A DNA stretch of 64,000 bases from Diphasiastrum complanatum (taxonomy: Eukaryota; Streptophyta; Lycopodiopsida; Lycopodiales; Lycopodiaceae), in NCBI GenBank assembly GCA_029204225.1, contig CM055113.1, forward strand, positions 4,904,431 to 4,968,430, read 5' to 3'. The translations under genes were made by a program, and so were the position numbers. This document shows, in pieces, positions 1 through 10,996 of this stretch (the stretch's first letter is position 1; the number at the start of each line of letters is the position of its first letter). The notes under the pieces were generated by a model that ran no database searches, was not told the origin of the DNA, and saw nothing but the letters and a program-made list of their open reading frames with translations.

Positions 1-540
1 TCCGGAATCCAGGAACCAAGAACTGTCGCCTGCTCTTTGATGGCTGGTCATGAAGGCATCATGATCTGCTTCTTGAATAGGTTGTGGAGCTTTTGCAACT
101 GCATTTGCCGCTTGATTTGACTGCCCCTTGCTGTTGTTCTTCGCTTGCAATATCCGACAGTCTTGAATTTCGTGGTTGTTTCGCTTGCAGTATATGTAGA
201 ACAGCTTCTTCTTTGTCTGCGGATTCGATTGTTCTTTATGTTGTGCTGGTTTCTGGTCTGGCTTTGATTGCTTCGGGCCTTTCTTCTTCTTATGCTTAGT
301 TGCGCTCTTGTTGATGTACAAGGCATGAGAATCAGCTGAGGAACTTGAGGCTTCGTTCCTCCGCGTGTCTTCCTGCAACAACATAGTAATGACTCTCAAA
401 ATAATCAATTCTAGATGAGTCGTGATGATCATCACCCAGCTGTCATATGAGCTTGGCAAGCTTGTAAGCAGTTGCATCACTGCGTCTTGATCGTCTATGA
501 CTGATCCGACGGCCATTTGTCTTAGTAAGTTCTTGAATTG
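1..540 (-). pseudogene. Copia-I gag/protease fragment, copy A
   Basis: Minus-strand remnant of a Ty1/Copia polyprotein. Gag packages element RNA; the protease that follows matures the polyprotein. The translated sequence matches the better copy at 30649-31592: a gag helical region, a Lys-rich linker, a degraded zinc knuckle and the start of the protease active site. The reading frame is broken into pieces. The amino-terminal half, the primer binding site and the LTR end are missing, because about 590 bases present in B are gone at position 540, so gag is joined directly to LTR sequence. Identification rests on comparison with unit B. Confidence 0.75.
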
Positions 541-1425
541 ATTAATGTGATTCGAACGAGAAACAAAACACGAACGAGAAATGGAACGCGAACGAAACAA
601 AACACAAACGAGAAACAAACTCGAATGAAAGTTTTTGTGCACAGCGAAATGAGCTATACAACTCTCTCCCTAAGCATGACTATGCCTATCAGAATGAACA
701 GAGCGTTAGTGATGGAAGTCACGGTCGTTCTTGATTACGTAGCCAAACATTAATATATAATAAGGCACCAGAAGAATAATTTCTCACGAACAACTAGATA
801 AATTATTTGTCATGAAGGATTTGCGAAGAGAGAGATTAAGATCGACTGATAATCAGTCACAAATTATTCACGAAAGACAAAACTGAATATTAGTCGTCTA
901 CAAATTGATTACCAAATTGAGCCACTAGAAAATCAGACAGAATGAATAATAAGCATAACAACATTGACACAGATCTGAATGCAGAACGAAAAGCTGTTAT
1001 CAGATTAAGTATATCAAATATACATGTCAATGATGCGGTAGAGCACAAGACAATAGCGGGCGAAACCGCGTGCTCTACAAAGCTAATTCAATCTGTAAAG
1101 GAATGAAGCCTTATTACTGACAATAATGAATCAATGCACAAGACATCTACTTCATCTATCTCTCTGATGCTAAATTTTTATACACTCTTCTCTTCTCATC
1201 ATCTTGATACGCAGATGGTATCAAAACTATATACATAATTTTACAGGTGTGCATATAAAGAAAGTGCAAAGTGGATGTGTTGTCTGTAGGAGATCGTGGG
1301 TGGCTGCAGTCATTGTCAAGTATGTTAGCGCAATTGTATGGGTGAGCGTGGAAAGGGACGACGTTAGCTTTTGCTGAAATGAACATTGGTGATGATGCAA
1401 GAAATGCATCACTCTGACGAAATGT
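541..1425 (-). repeat. Copia-I LTR, copy A, truncated at its 3' end
   Basis: The reverse complement of this stretch aligns with the plus-strand LTR at 4172-5020, from the segment ending in GTCAGAG through the segment shared near 4920-4960. In minus orientation it sits immediately upstream of the Copia-I gag, as a 5' LTR should. Its last bases and the primer site were lost in the deletion at 540. Open frames here (for example 1156-1428) are spurious frames of LTR sequence. Confidence 0.75.
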
Positions 1426-1895
1426 CATGGGATTGGATTTACAGGGTGCCTCTGCTTCCTAGGGCACCTTCGGCACTTTGTAAGACAGTGTTGTCTTTTT
1501 TGTCTGTCACCAAAACTCGTGTAAAAACACAGTGTTGCGATTCTTTTGTCTTTCTTTGCCTGTGAGAATTTACATGTAAATATGCAGACTGCGCGACAAC
1601 ACGAGTAAATATGCAGCATAAATGGAGGCAGATTAAAATGGGATTTAGGAGAGTAGAGGAAATAAATCCAACAAATTCGAAAAAAAGTATCCTCCCAACA
1701 TGAGGGGAGACAAAGAAGACATCAATCAAAGCCAATACTCCACCAGGGTTGAGATCATTGCGGCACTGCAACCGCAACCTGAATGGCGGAACAAGGTTTT
1801 AAAAGATAGCAGGCGACTGCAAGAGTACCTGAGGGCACCGACATGGAAACGAGTTGATCCAATCTACATGCCGCTCTAACAAAGAAACTCATGGC
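1426..1895. other. Unassigned spacer between two elements
   Basis: No recognised gene. A short plus-strand frame of 59 codons (1700-1879) begins with ATG and is not recognisable. Its counterpart at 32956-33135 differs at three codons and all three changes alter the amino acid, so there is no sign of protein-level selection. The rest is probably untranslated element sequence. Confidence 0.5.
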
Positions 1896-3014
1896 CTATA
1901 GAGAAGCCACGGGTTGAATTGGTGAACTGGCTGGTGATTCCAAGAATTTGAGACAAAATCTCCTTGGATGTTCAATACCACAGTTTTCACAAGCTGGAGG
2001 AAAGCGGAGTTTATCTGGGTAGCGAATACTAGGATGTTTACATGCACAGATAAAGCATCCTCGTATTGTGGGTAGTTGATGTGCGGTAAAGACAGCTTGG
2101 TTTGGGTTGTAAGCTTGGGCATTGGGATCCACCGGTTGAGCATTAGAATCATAGGTATAATAAACAATCGTTTCAGTAGAGTATTGCGGTTGAGTATTAT
2201 CTTCCACATAGTAGGTGGCTGGATCGATGGTATTCGGATCAAGATAATGGACAGCGTTTTGTGGGGCAAGTTGGTTAACAACAAACTATTGACGTGGGGA
2301 TGTATATTGATTTGGTGCAGGTGGTCGTGGTTGGTAAACCCCTGGTGATGGCAGAGGTGTTGTGGCGGGTATGGGCGGTAAGCTCGATAGATGGCTGGTC
2401 TGGTGGCTGCTGGGAAATGATTTCGTAGTTGAGGGCATTCATTAGCAGTGTGATGCTATGAGCAGATTGGACACCAAACATTTTCCCTTGCTGGAAAGGA
2501 TTTCTCAGCAATCTGTTTCATGGCGGTTTGGAAATCGGCAATTAGTTCATCCATATGAGATTGTTGAGCTTTTGGCCAGGTTTCCATTTGATTTAGAAGT
2601 TCAGAAGACTGAGCAATATTATCAGATTTCGGGTGATCAGGACGGTCCGGATTCTTAGATTTCTTTTCACGATGGTCAAATTTATCGTCGGAGCCTTCGT
2701 CTTCTTCACAGATATCATCAGTCATCACATCTTTAAGTTGATCATAAAGGTCAACTGGTTTGAGTTCACGACGGATGTTTTTTGGCAATCCAACTAAAAA
2801 TAGTTTTATGGCCATTCGTTTAGTGATATTTTCATCAAACACATTCTACTTTGAAACGTTTAAAACGCTCAATGTAGTTTCGAACAGACTCTTCGTGACG
2901 CATCTTAATATGAGTAATTTGAATGAACGGGCTCTGAGTCAGTTTGGATGGTTTGAAATGCTTGATGAGAGCGTCCTTGAGGGTGGTCTGACAGTAAACA
3001 GGCAAAATCTGTGA
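1896..3014 (-). pseudogene. Ty3/gypsy (Athila/Tat-like) gag, copy A, frameshifted
   Basis: Minus-strand gag-like pseudogene. Read from 3014 downward it shows a capsid-type segment with the motif RNYIERFKRF, then a frameshift near 2843, then a segment containing KLFLVGLPKNIRRELKPVD. This pattern is typical of plant gypsy gag capsids. An acidic and Lys-rich linker follows, and near the carboxyl end there is a zinc knuckle, CENCGIEHPRRFC, of CX2CX3HX4C form. Gag would assemble the virus-like particle and bind element RNA. No protease, reverse transcriptase or integrase follows in this orientation. Upstream on the same strand lies a tRNA-Asp-type primer site at 3355-3369, which supports the Athila/Tat assignment. 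At least one frameshift interrupts it, so it is inactive. Confidence 0.72.
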
Positions 3015-3354
3015 GATAGAATTCGCGGAGCTACTGAATCTTAATGAGATCTAGCCTCAATGAAGTCGGCGTATTTTAGGACAAAGATTTTGATGAGAAA
3101 TAAGGGATTTTGATAGTATATCAGGCTGTTTTCTCAAAATTTGACTGTGGTCAGAATTCGTGGAGGTGATAAAATGAAAGATCAGGGTCTGTTAGGGTTG
3201 CAGACAGACTGGCAAATTTTGATATACCTTTTTGGTTGTGAAAAAGGTCACTTGGGTCACTTCTTTCGAAGAAAATGCCCAAGTTGACTCTTTTGTTTCT
3301 TCCCCTCGGTTTGAGAAGTTGCTCCGTAGCTCGTGTAGGAGAAATACTTAAAAA

Positions 3355-3369
3355 GCGGCAACGGCGCCA
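3355..3369 (-). promoter_or_regulatory. Primer binding site (tRNA-Asp type), minus strand
   Basis: On the minus strand this reads TGGCGCCGTTGCCGC, complementary to the acceptor end of plant tRNA-Asp, the primer commonly used by Athila/Tat elements. It lies one base from a TGTTGGAAG boundary at 3371, and gag lies downstream on the same strand. Confidence 0.8.
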
Positions 3370-3503
3370 ATGTTGGAAGTATTTCTAGTGTGTGCGGTGG
3401 CTAGTTTTACTTACAGGTATAGTATAGGATGTAGAGATTCGTCCACTTTTTAAGTTTCTACCAAGGTTCAAACAAAAATGCGAAACTAAGAAGTAATGAC
3501 GGA

Positions 3504-3600
3504 AGCACTAAGGCTTACCCAACTAGTGCTCAAAACGGAAATGAAACTATCTAAGGTGATAAAATACAAACCCTTGCTAAGGCTTACCCAACTAGCAAGG
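3504..3600. other. Twin hairpins with the same 13-base loop
   Basis: Two perfect short stems enclose the same loop, AGGCTTACCCAAC. Hairpin 1 has stem AGCACTA/TAGTGCT (3504-3510 and 3524-3530). Hairpin 2 has stem CCTTGCTA/TAGCAAGG (3572-3579 and 3593-3600). The stems differ in sequence yet both pair fully. Both are unchanged in copy B (34876-34902 and 34944-34972). Confidence 0.8.
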
Positions 3601-3929
3601 TGTTTAATCTAAATTCTACTTAACACCCAAAGGGTAATAAAATAATATGGTAGTTAATATTAAGCAAATAAGCAATAAAGAACATGCCACAATAAACCGA
3701 TGAAAAGGAGGCAAGAGGAGGCCCGAGCACCTTCCCTCAAGCTATGCACCTTGCCAAAGGGAACACAAATGACATAGAATGATAATTCTCCAAAATAGAT
3801 AGCAAGATAGCTTAAGCACAAAAGTGTTGGTTACAATGCAAATACCTATCCTTTTATGGCAAGGAGGGTCTTCCGTAACTGTGTACTAACTTATGGGACT
3901 AATCTGTTTCTAGCTTTTCAAGAACTTCT

Positions 3930-4029
3930 AACTTAGGATTTAGAACTTCAAATTTCTTAACTTAGAAAAACTTAAGATAAAATATTTCTAGTCTTAAGTT
4001 TCCCAAGTCTAAGTTCTAAATCTAAGTTT
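3930..4029. other. Imperfect palindrome (foldback)
   Basis: The left arm 3930-3948 is nearly complementary to the right arm 4011-4029. An inner pair (about 3967-3975 with 3993-4001, CTTAAG cores) continues the stem. AT-rich, non-coding, repeated in unit B at the equivalent place. Confidence 0.65.
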
Positions 4030-4171
4030 AAGCTATTTTATTATTATTTAAGCTTCTACTCATGGACTTACAAAACACATGCCATGGCTTGAAGTTTATT
4101 GACAGATACTCATACGTTATTTTACAAAACACATGCCACGAAGTTTTATTATTATTTTTGTATTTTCTCTG

Positions 4172-5020
4172 TGTTAGCACAGTTGCTAACAACTTGTCAG
4201 AGTGTCGCATTTTTTGTATCTTTACCAACGTCCATTTCAACGAAGGCTGACGTCGCGGCCTTCTCACACTCATCCCATGCAACTGTGCAATCAGATTTGA
4301 CAACGACAACAGCCACCCACGATCTCCCACAGATATCACATCCACTTTGTACTTTCTTCATCTGCACACCTATAAAAATTATGTATATATATTGGATAAC
4401 ATCCGTGTATTCAAAAGTGTGTGTGAAAAATATAGCAAGCATCAGAAGCTTATCAAAGATAGACGAAGTAGATGCTTTCGTGCATCGATTCTTTGTATTG
4501 TCAGTAATAGGTTTATTTCTTTTTCAAATTGGATTAGCTTTGTGAAGCACGCGGTTTCGTCCACTATTGTCTTGTGCTCACCTACATTATTGACCTATAT
4601 ATTTCGCTATACTTAATCTAATTATAGCTCTATCTGCTCTGCATTCAGATTTGTGTCAATATTGCTATGCTTTTCTACATTCTTTCTGACTCTCTTATTA
4701 CGTAATCTAGTTGTCTGATCTTTGCAAATTATTATTAGTCTAGCTATTCGCGACTAATATTTAGTCTTGTCTTTTGTGACTAATTCACGATTGACAATTA
4801 GTCTAGATGTTCACGACAAATTATCATTCTGATGTCTTCATGATCAATGTTTGGCTATGTAATCAGATCAAACGTGATTTCTATCACTAATGTTCTATTC
4901 GAGTCTGATAGGCATAGTCATGCTCAAGGAAAGGGTGAGATAACTCATTCCGCTACGCACGAGCACTTTCTGTTTGAGTTCGAGCTATTTTTGTTTATCA
5001 CACATCCCTCTTTCCCAACA
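4172..5020 (+). repeat. Copia-I family LTR, plus strand, copy A
   Basis: Begins TGTTAG and ends CCAACA, the usual TG/CA LTR termini, about 849 bases. Over most of its length it aligns with the reverse complement of 541-1425, so the unit carries two LTRs of one family in opposite orientation. Instead of a primer site, the next bases (5021 onward) are RNase H coding sequence. Frames at 4099-4616 are not genes. Confidence 0.78.
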
Positions 5021-5407
5021 TCTTCTGCAGAAGCAAAATATCTAGCTTTGTCCCAAGGAGCAAGAACATTGGTAAGATTTATAAGACTGCTTGAAGAAAT
5101 TGGAATCAGCCACAAGCCTGTTTTAGTTTGGATTGACAACCAAAGTGCAATGAGAATGGCACAATACCCAAACTTTTGCTCAAGGACAGTCCATGTACCT
5201 GTTCATTATCACTATGTGAGAGAACAGATTGAAAGCAGCTTCATTCGATTCGAATATTTGCCAACGTCATCAATAGTAGCCGATGTTATGACAAAAACCT
5301 TAGCACATGGTAAATTCAAAGAGCACAGATCATCAATGGGAATTCAGGCAGTTAAGGTTGAAGGGAGAGTGTTGAAAGGTCAAGCAAACTGCATGATAGA
5401 AGGCTGA
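5021..5407 (+). pseudogene. Copia RNase H carboxyl-terminal fragment, copy A
   Basis: The last part of a Copia polyprotein, the RNase H domain that removes the RNA template during reverse transcription. Visible marks in order are SSAEAKYLALSQ (with the active-site Glu), WIDNQSAMRMAQ (active-site Asp), a SRTVHVPVHYHYVREQI segment and VADVMTKTLAHGKF. These are the conserved closing motifs of plant Copia RNase H, ending about 40 residues before the stop at 5405-5407. The frame is uninterrupted, but it has no polyprotein of its own: upstream codons of the same open frame (4847-5020) are LTR sequence. The protein is therefore a chance LTR-RNase H fusion and the element is not functional. Confidence 0.88.
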
Positions 5408-7117
5408 ATAGTAGTTGACCTCCTACAATTTAGAAGGCAGCCCAAATAAGTCAGCCTTTGCTTCCAGCTAATTGTTAGCTTTTTGTTGAAGTACTCTAAG
5501 GTAGATGGTAAGAAGATATATAGGACAGACCTGTAGAACGTTTTTTTATCAAAGTAATGCATATTTTGCTTGTGTTCAGTCTTATTTTCAGATCTTGCTT
5601 TTGAGTGTGAAGCCTTGCGTGTGTGTCTATTGAGTGTGTCTGGGTAAGCTTATTTTTTGATTTTCTGTTGCAGAGTTGAAGCTTTGTGTAGCTTCTGAGT
5701 TTGGTCTACTGTTCATGTCTCTCCTATGCCATCTTTTACAACTTATTGGAAGGATAGGTGTGTATTATGTTGGCACATGAGCGATTCAAGTTTTTGAATT
5801 TTTTTGTTTATGCTCAATGCATATGAAATGAAGGGCAATTCTGGTTCTTTTGTGAAATGCTGCAAGAGAGTTCCCTTATCTCGGTCTTCCTCATGATGTT
5901 ACTAGAGTATGTCATTTGAAACTGGTCATCTCTTAATTCATGAAGTTTGTGCTACCTACACGGTTGTAGACAATTTATGCTCAATGTTGTAAAAATGTTT
6001 CTATTTATTTTAAGAGGATATTAATTCCTATTAACTTGGGGTGTTACCTCAAACTAACACATGTGAAAGTCGTAAATCTCGCCTCTGTTTCTGTTGTCGG
6101 TTTTTTGCTCTCCTCATTGTTATATAATGAGTTGGTGTTATCAAGGTGATATTTGTGTATTTCGTTATGAGATCAAAATATCAATCCCTTCATACATATT
6201 GCTCTTGCCTATACCGACCATTTAAAGGCTATCACTAACATTTGGGTTTTTTTTGTAGAGATTTGGTAGAATCTATGCTCCATAACAATCATTTGGTAGA
6301 AACTTAGAATATTGATCCCAAAAGATTATTGTAGTTTGACTCCACATATTGGGTTAGGGGGGATTTTTGAGAGGTTTACAATTAATTAGTGTTCATATTT
6401 TACGATGATTCACTTGATGACACCCTTTATCAAACAATCCATTGTTTATCCTTTAAATTGATATTATGTTGATGATGTTAACTAAATTAAACAATGAAAA
6501 TTTGTGGTATTTTACAAGCTTTTTGAGTTATCAAATATTCTAGAGATATTTTATTAGTGAGCTATGGATCTACAACTGCAAAAAAGTCTATTATCCATCC
6601 ATTATTCCTATGGATGAAGGAGCACTTTCTTTGATGTACACCACAAGTTTGATAGGAAAGGTGTGTACATGCGTGTCATGTTTCAAGATTCCATACACGT
6701 AAAATTACCTACTACTATTGAGTAGAGCTATATTAGAGCATGTTGCAAGATTCCATACACCTAAAATTACCTACTAGGATTCTATGCTGCTGCTACTCCT
6801 GGCCATGGCCATGGCCATTACATCCATTATAATAAATTCTAGTAATTCTAGTGAGAGTTGAAAAGGCTATGGTAGATGGTATGGATATGGATATCACAGT
6901 CTTATGTATGTGAAGTTGTGGACAGTGGAGATGGCAGATGGTTATTGTCGGACTTTGCTCACCTTTGTTGATCGTGGGGATGGTGAGTGTTGGCAGTAGG
7001 GAGGTGGGTGTTGCAGAATGTTTAGTTCGCAAGCCATGCACAAGAAAGTGCCGTGGGCTTGAGCACCCCATGAAGGCCTTGAGAATTCTCAATGTCCCAT
7101 AAGTAACTACTTGCCTT
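5408..7117. other. AT-rich stretch without a recognised gene
   Basis: No coding sequence is supported. It may hold the 3' end of the Copia element just before it, but no LTR pair is visible. A short direct repeat of period 62 (around 6684 and 6746) and a GGCCATGGCCATGGCC run near 6803 are the only local features. Bases 5832-5868 are replaced in unit B by an unrelated segment (37194-37257). Confidence 0.5.
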
Positions 7118-8099
7118 GAAGGAAACATGCTTGATGGGTGCGTACTCTAATCCATTCTCTCAGCCCTCGTGTATGTCCTCCTGCGATGATATTTTATCTG
7201 ATTCGTTTGTGCTGCAGGTTTCAGCTTATTACTAGGAGTTGTCATCACTCGCCTGCATTCCTACTTGAAACAAAATCGCTCCAACTGCAACTCCAGATTC
7301 ACGAAAGCAAGCCGAAATGGATCAGACAGAGTATCTGCGGGTGATGAGCGAGCATAGCTCAGTTAAACAAAAAGTTATAAATGAGGAAGCTGCTCTAGCT
7401 GAGGTGAGATCTTTAACAGATTGATCATGGATTTGAGACTAAAGTTGGAGCATTTAGAACTTGACTCATACCAAAAAGGACAGACAAATATCTGAGTCTA
7501 TTGCTATTGTATTCGTCCTCCTAGAGATCATAATCCTCCAAAAATAGCCGATCGTGTGTGTCTCACCCACAACAACCTTTGCATGCAACGACAGTGAAGA
7601 CCCTGAAAATGGCAAGAAACGAGAAATGTGATGGCGAAACAGAGAATATCCTGAAAATGGCAAAAAACGTGAACTCGGACTGGAAGGCCACATCATGACA
7701 CATCAAAAGAAAACCCACGTGTCAACCTCTACATAATCAAGCACCCTCAACCAAAATATATTTAAATATTTAAAAAAGAAAATAAGAAACTGCAATAGCT
7801 ACAAAAAAAATCTAAGAAAAAGTCAATCTATTTATAATTGCCACATGTCCTATTGAGAGAAATTTAAAATACAAATTGAAAATATTTACTTATGTCTTTA
7901 AGATGGAAATCACAACACAAGTAGTTCAATCTTTAACATGAATGCTAAGTCCTCCTTGCATAGCAAGGCAAGGCCAAAAGCCACCATAGGAATGCATCTG
8001 CATGTAGGAATGCACTAGAGAATCCATGCGCACATCACTACAGGAATGCATGCAGGAATGCAAGAGAGAATCCACGTGCCTATCACGGACAGAGCCACC
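7118..8099 (+). repeat. R1 dispersed repeat, copy A-1
   Basis: One of three R1 copies in each full unit. It shares its start region with 9438 (GGAAACATG then TTGATGGGTGCG) and its end with 24655 (ACGGACAGAGCCACC). The first 330 bases resemble a decayed coding frame, best preserved at 53004-53357: a membrane segment then a coiled coil. The remainder is AT-rich and non-coding. In this copy the frame is broken by small indels after the membrane segment. Confidence 0.75.
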
Positions 8100-8475
8100 A
8101 CATATAGATTAAACCTGAAACGCATCTACCTTATTAATTCATTAAAACTACGTTTGCGTTTTAATTAGGTATTTGTTAAATACATGGCAACTTCAGAAAT
8201 CAGTATAAATATGAAAATAAGTAAATAAAAAAAAATTCCAATTAATTATTTTGAACACAAGCATATCAATTTTCATTGTGTCTAGAAGCTATGCCAAAAC
8301 AAAAGCAAAATTTTTACAATTTTGTCCTATGCTTAAATTTGAGCTATCAGCTCAAAGAAGATAACCACGTGGCACATTGTAAAACATAGATATGCATTAA
8401 GATCAAAGGTTGTGATTGGATATATATTGAAACTGTTGATGTTCATGATACCTTCTAAATCAGAAACCAATCAAA
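8100..8475. other. AT-rich spacer
   Basis: No gene, RNA gene or repeat beyond low-complexity AT sequence is recognised. Confidence 0.5.
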
Positions 8476-8705
<230 letters not shown>

Positions 8706-8812
8706 TCGAGCTGAAGCTACTCTTGTCATGCACCAGAAAAGAGAGAGAAAGAGTCGTTGACAATAGAGAAGAAGAACCAAAAGCTGTTGACACAAAAGAT
8801 AGTGGTGAAGCA

Positions 8813-9300
<488 letters not shown>

Positions 9301-9437
9301 CCCACGTCAAGGAACTGCTATTGGACTTATGATCTTTGCCACTCTATTGGTCATTCTGGCTTCTATGATATTTCGCATTATCTGCAAAGGTACGATCGAA
9401 CATCACATGGATTTGTTCATCTTTGGACCCAGATTCA

Positions 9438-10108
9438 GGAAACATGTTTGATGGGTGCGTACTCTAATCCATTCTCTCAGCCCTCACGTATGTCCTCCTG
9501 CGATGATATTTTATTTGATTCGTTTGTGTCTGCAGGTTTCAACTTATTACTAGGATTTGTCATCATTCGCCTGCATTCCTACTTGCAACAAAATCGCTCC
9601 AACTGCAACTCCAGATCTCACGAAAACAAGCCGAAACGGCTCAGACGGAGTATCTGGGGGCGATGAGGGAGCATAGCTCAATTAAACAACAAGTGAGAGA
9701 TGAGGAAGCTGCTCTAGATGAGGTGAGATCTTTAACGGATTGATCATAGATTTGAGACTAAAGTTGGAGCGTTTAGAACTTGACTCATACCAAAAAGGAC
9801 AGACAGATATCTGAGTCTATTGCTATTGTATACGTCTTTCCAGAGATCATAATCCTCCAAAAACAGCCGATCATGTGCGTTTCACCCACAACAACCTTTG
9901 CATGCAATGACAGTGAAGACCCTGAAAATGGCAAACATCATGCCACATCAAAAGAAAACCCACGTGTCAACCTCTACATAATCAAGCCATTTAAATATTT
10001 AAAAAAGAATAAATGAAAAAGAAATAGCTACAAAAAGAAATTCAAAAAACAGTCAGTCTATTGACAATTGCTATATGTCCTACTGAGAAGAATTTAAAAT
10101 ACAAATTC
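9438..10108 (+). repeat. R1 dispersed repeat, copy A-2, 3' truncated
   Basis: Matches R1 copy A-1 from its first base to the AATATTTAC segment, then stops where the gypsy integrase fragment begins. It carries the same membrane-segment frame (9277-9666 region) ending in a frame different from that of the intact copy, so the coiled-coil part is not read through. Confidence 0.75.
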
Positions 10109-10530
10109 AAAATATTTACATCATAGGACTAAATCCAATTGCAGAGTGCTTCCAACTATGATATGCAAACTCAATCATTGAAGTACATTTTCCTATCACC
10201 TAGAGACATATGCTCTAAGCATATCCTCCATCTACTGGTTGGTAAGTTCGGTCTGCCCATTGGATTCTAGGTGACCATACAATGCTATATAAATAGTATT
10301 TTCCAGTCTTTCAAAGACCGATTGTTGAAACTTGTCTGCGAACTTAAAATCACGATGACCAACCATATCATTTGGTAAACAAAACCGCCTGAACAACTTC
10401 TCAGTGAAAAGTTGGGCAAACTTTGAAACCTTGACAGTAGTCTTTGCTGGAATAAATTATGCCATCTCAATGAGCCTGTCAACCACAACCCAAATGGCAT
10501 CATCACTCTTCCCAAATTTATTGAAATTCT
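10109..10530 (-). pseudogene. Ty3/gypsy integrase core fragment, copy A
   Basis: Integrase inserts retrotransposon DNA into the host genome. On the minus strand the sequence reads DDAIWVVVDRLIEMA, then FIPAKTTVKVSKFAQLF, TEKLFRRFCLPNDMVGHRDFKF, ESNGQTELTNQ and MEDMLRAYVS. These match the integrase catalytic core of plant gypsy elements, with the first and second acidic residues and the Glu of the NGQTE segment recognisable. Several in-frame stops (for example after IEMA and TNQ) and missing bases disable it. No reverse transcriptase or chromodomain is adjacent, so it is an isolated fragment between R1 and an LTR. Confidence 0.85.
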
Positions 10531-10560
10531 TTCCCATTTATTATCGGAAATTTCAACGGA

Positions 10561-10976
10561 TGTAACAGACCAACTGTGACAAGTAATGTTTGATTGTTAC
10601 CCCCAAATGGTATTTTAAATGGGATAATCAAGGCCAAGTCTACGTGCTATGATTAGGGGCTTATTCTCAGTAGTGATAGTCTAAGTTAGAGTTTGACTCT
10701 AGTCAATGGTATATGTGCATGAACATGTGCACTATTTTTATTTTGTGCTGTAGCAGATTGACATGATTCTCTCCAGGCTTCAGCAAAAAGTCTATATAAT
10801 GGGTACCTGCGCCCCTCTCTAGTATGGAACAATAAAAGATTTACTACAATCACAGATTGTTGGGTAAGACTTCCTATGGTTGTGACTGACTACGAGATCT
10901 GTATTATTTTTCTGTCTTATTTTTCATATTTTGTGAGTGCTAATAAGATTATTTTACTCTTGGGACAATTCTAACA
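10561..10976 (+). repeat. Single LTR with TGTAA...TAACA termini, copy A
   Basis: A 416-base stretch bounded by TGTAACAG and TCTAACA and followed directly by a tRNA-Met-type primer site. The copy in B (42073-42488) has the same length. It contains a TATATAA-like element near 10793 and an AATAAAAG polyadenylation-like signal near 10831, in the order expected of an LTR promoter and terminator. No partner LTR is present in the unit. Confidence 0.72.
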
Positions 10977-10996
10977 TGGTATTTATTAATCAGAGC
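10977..10996 (+). promoter_or_regulatory. Interrupted primer binding site (tRNA-iMet type)
   Basis: TGGTA and TCAGAGC, the two halves of the common Copia primer site, are split by eight extra bases (TTTATTAA). The site lies directly after the LTR end. The split is also present in unit B. Confidence 0.6.

Larger units (their letters stand above)
3371..4100 (-). repeat. Athila/Tat-like LTR or leader, minus strand (outer end uncertain)
   Basis: Sequence beyond the primer site, read on the minus strand, ends in CTTCCAACA next to the primer site, as a 5' LTR would. The opposite end is not defined because no second LTR of this family is present. It holds two short hairpins with identical loops (3504-3600) and a larger foldback (3930-4029). 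There is no coding sequence. Confidence 0.5.

Noticed and set aside
1700-1879. Short plus-strand frame of 59 codons
   Set aside because: No recognised family, and all three differences from copy B change the amino acid.
4847-5020. Amino-terminal extension of RNase H
   Set aside because: These codons are LTR sequence that happens to be in frame.
6800-6825. GGCCATGG palindromic run as a regulatory site
   Set aside because: A short low-information repeat with no gene nearby.
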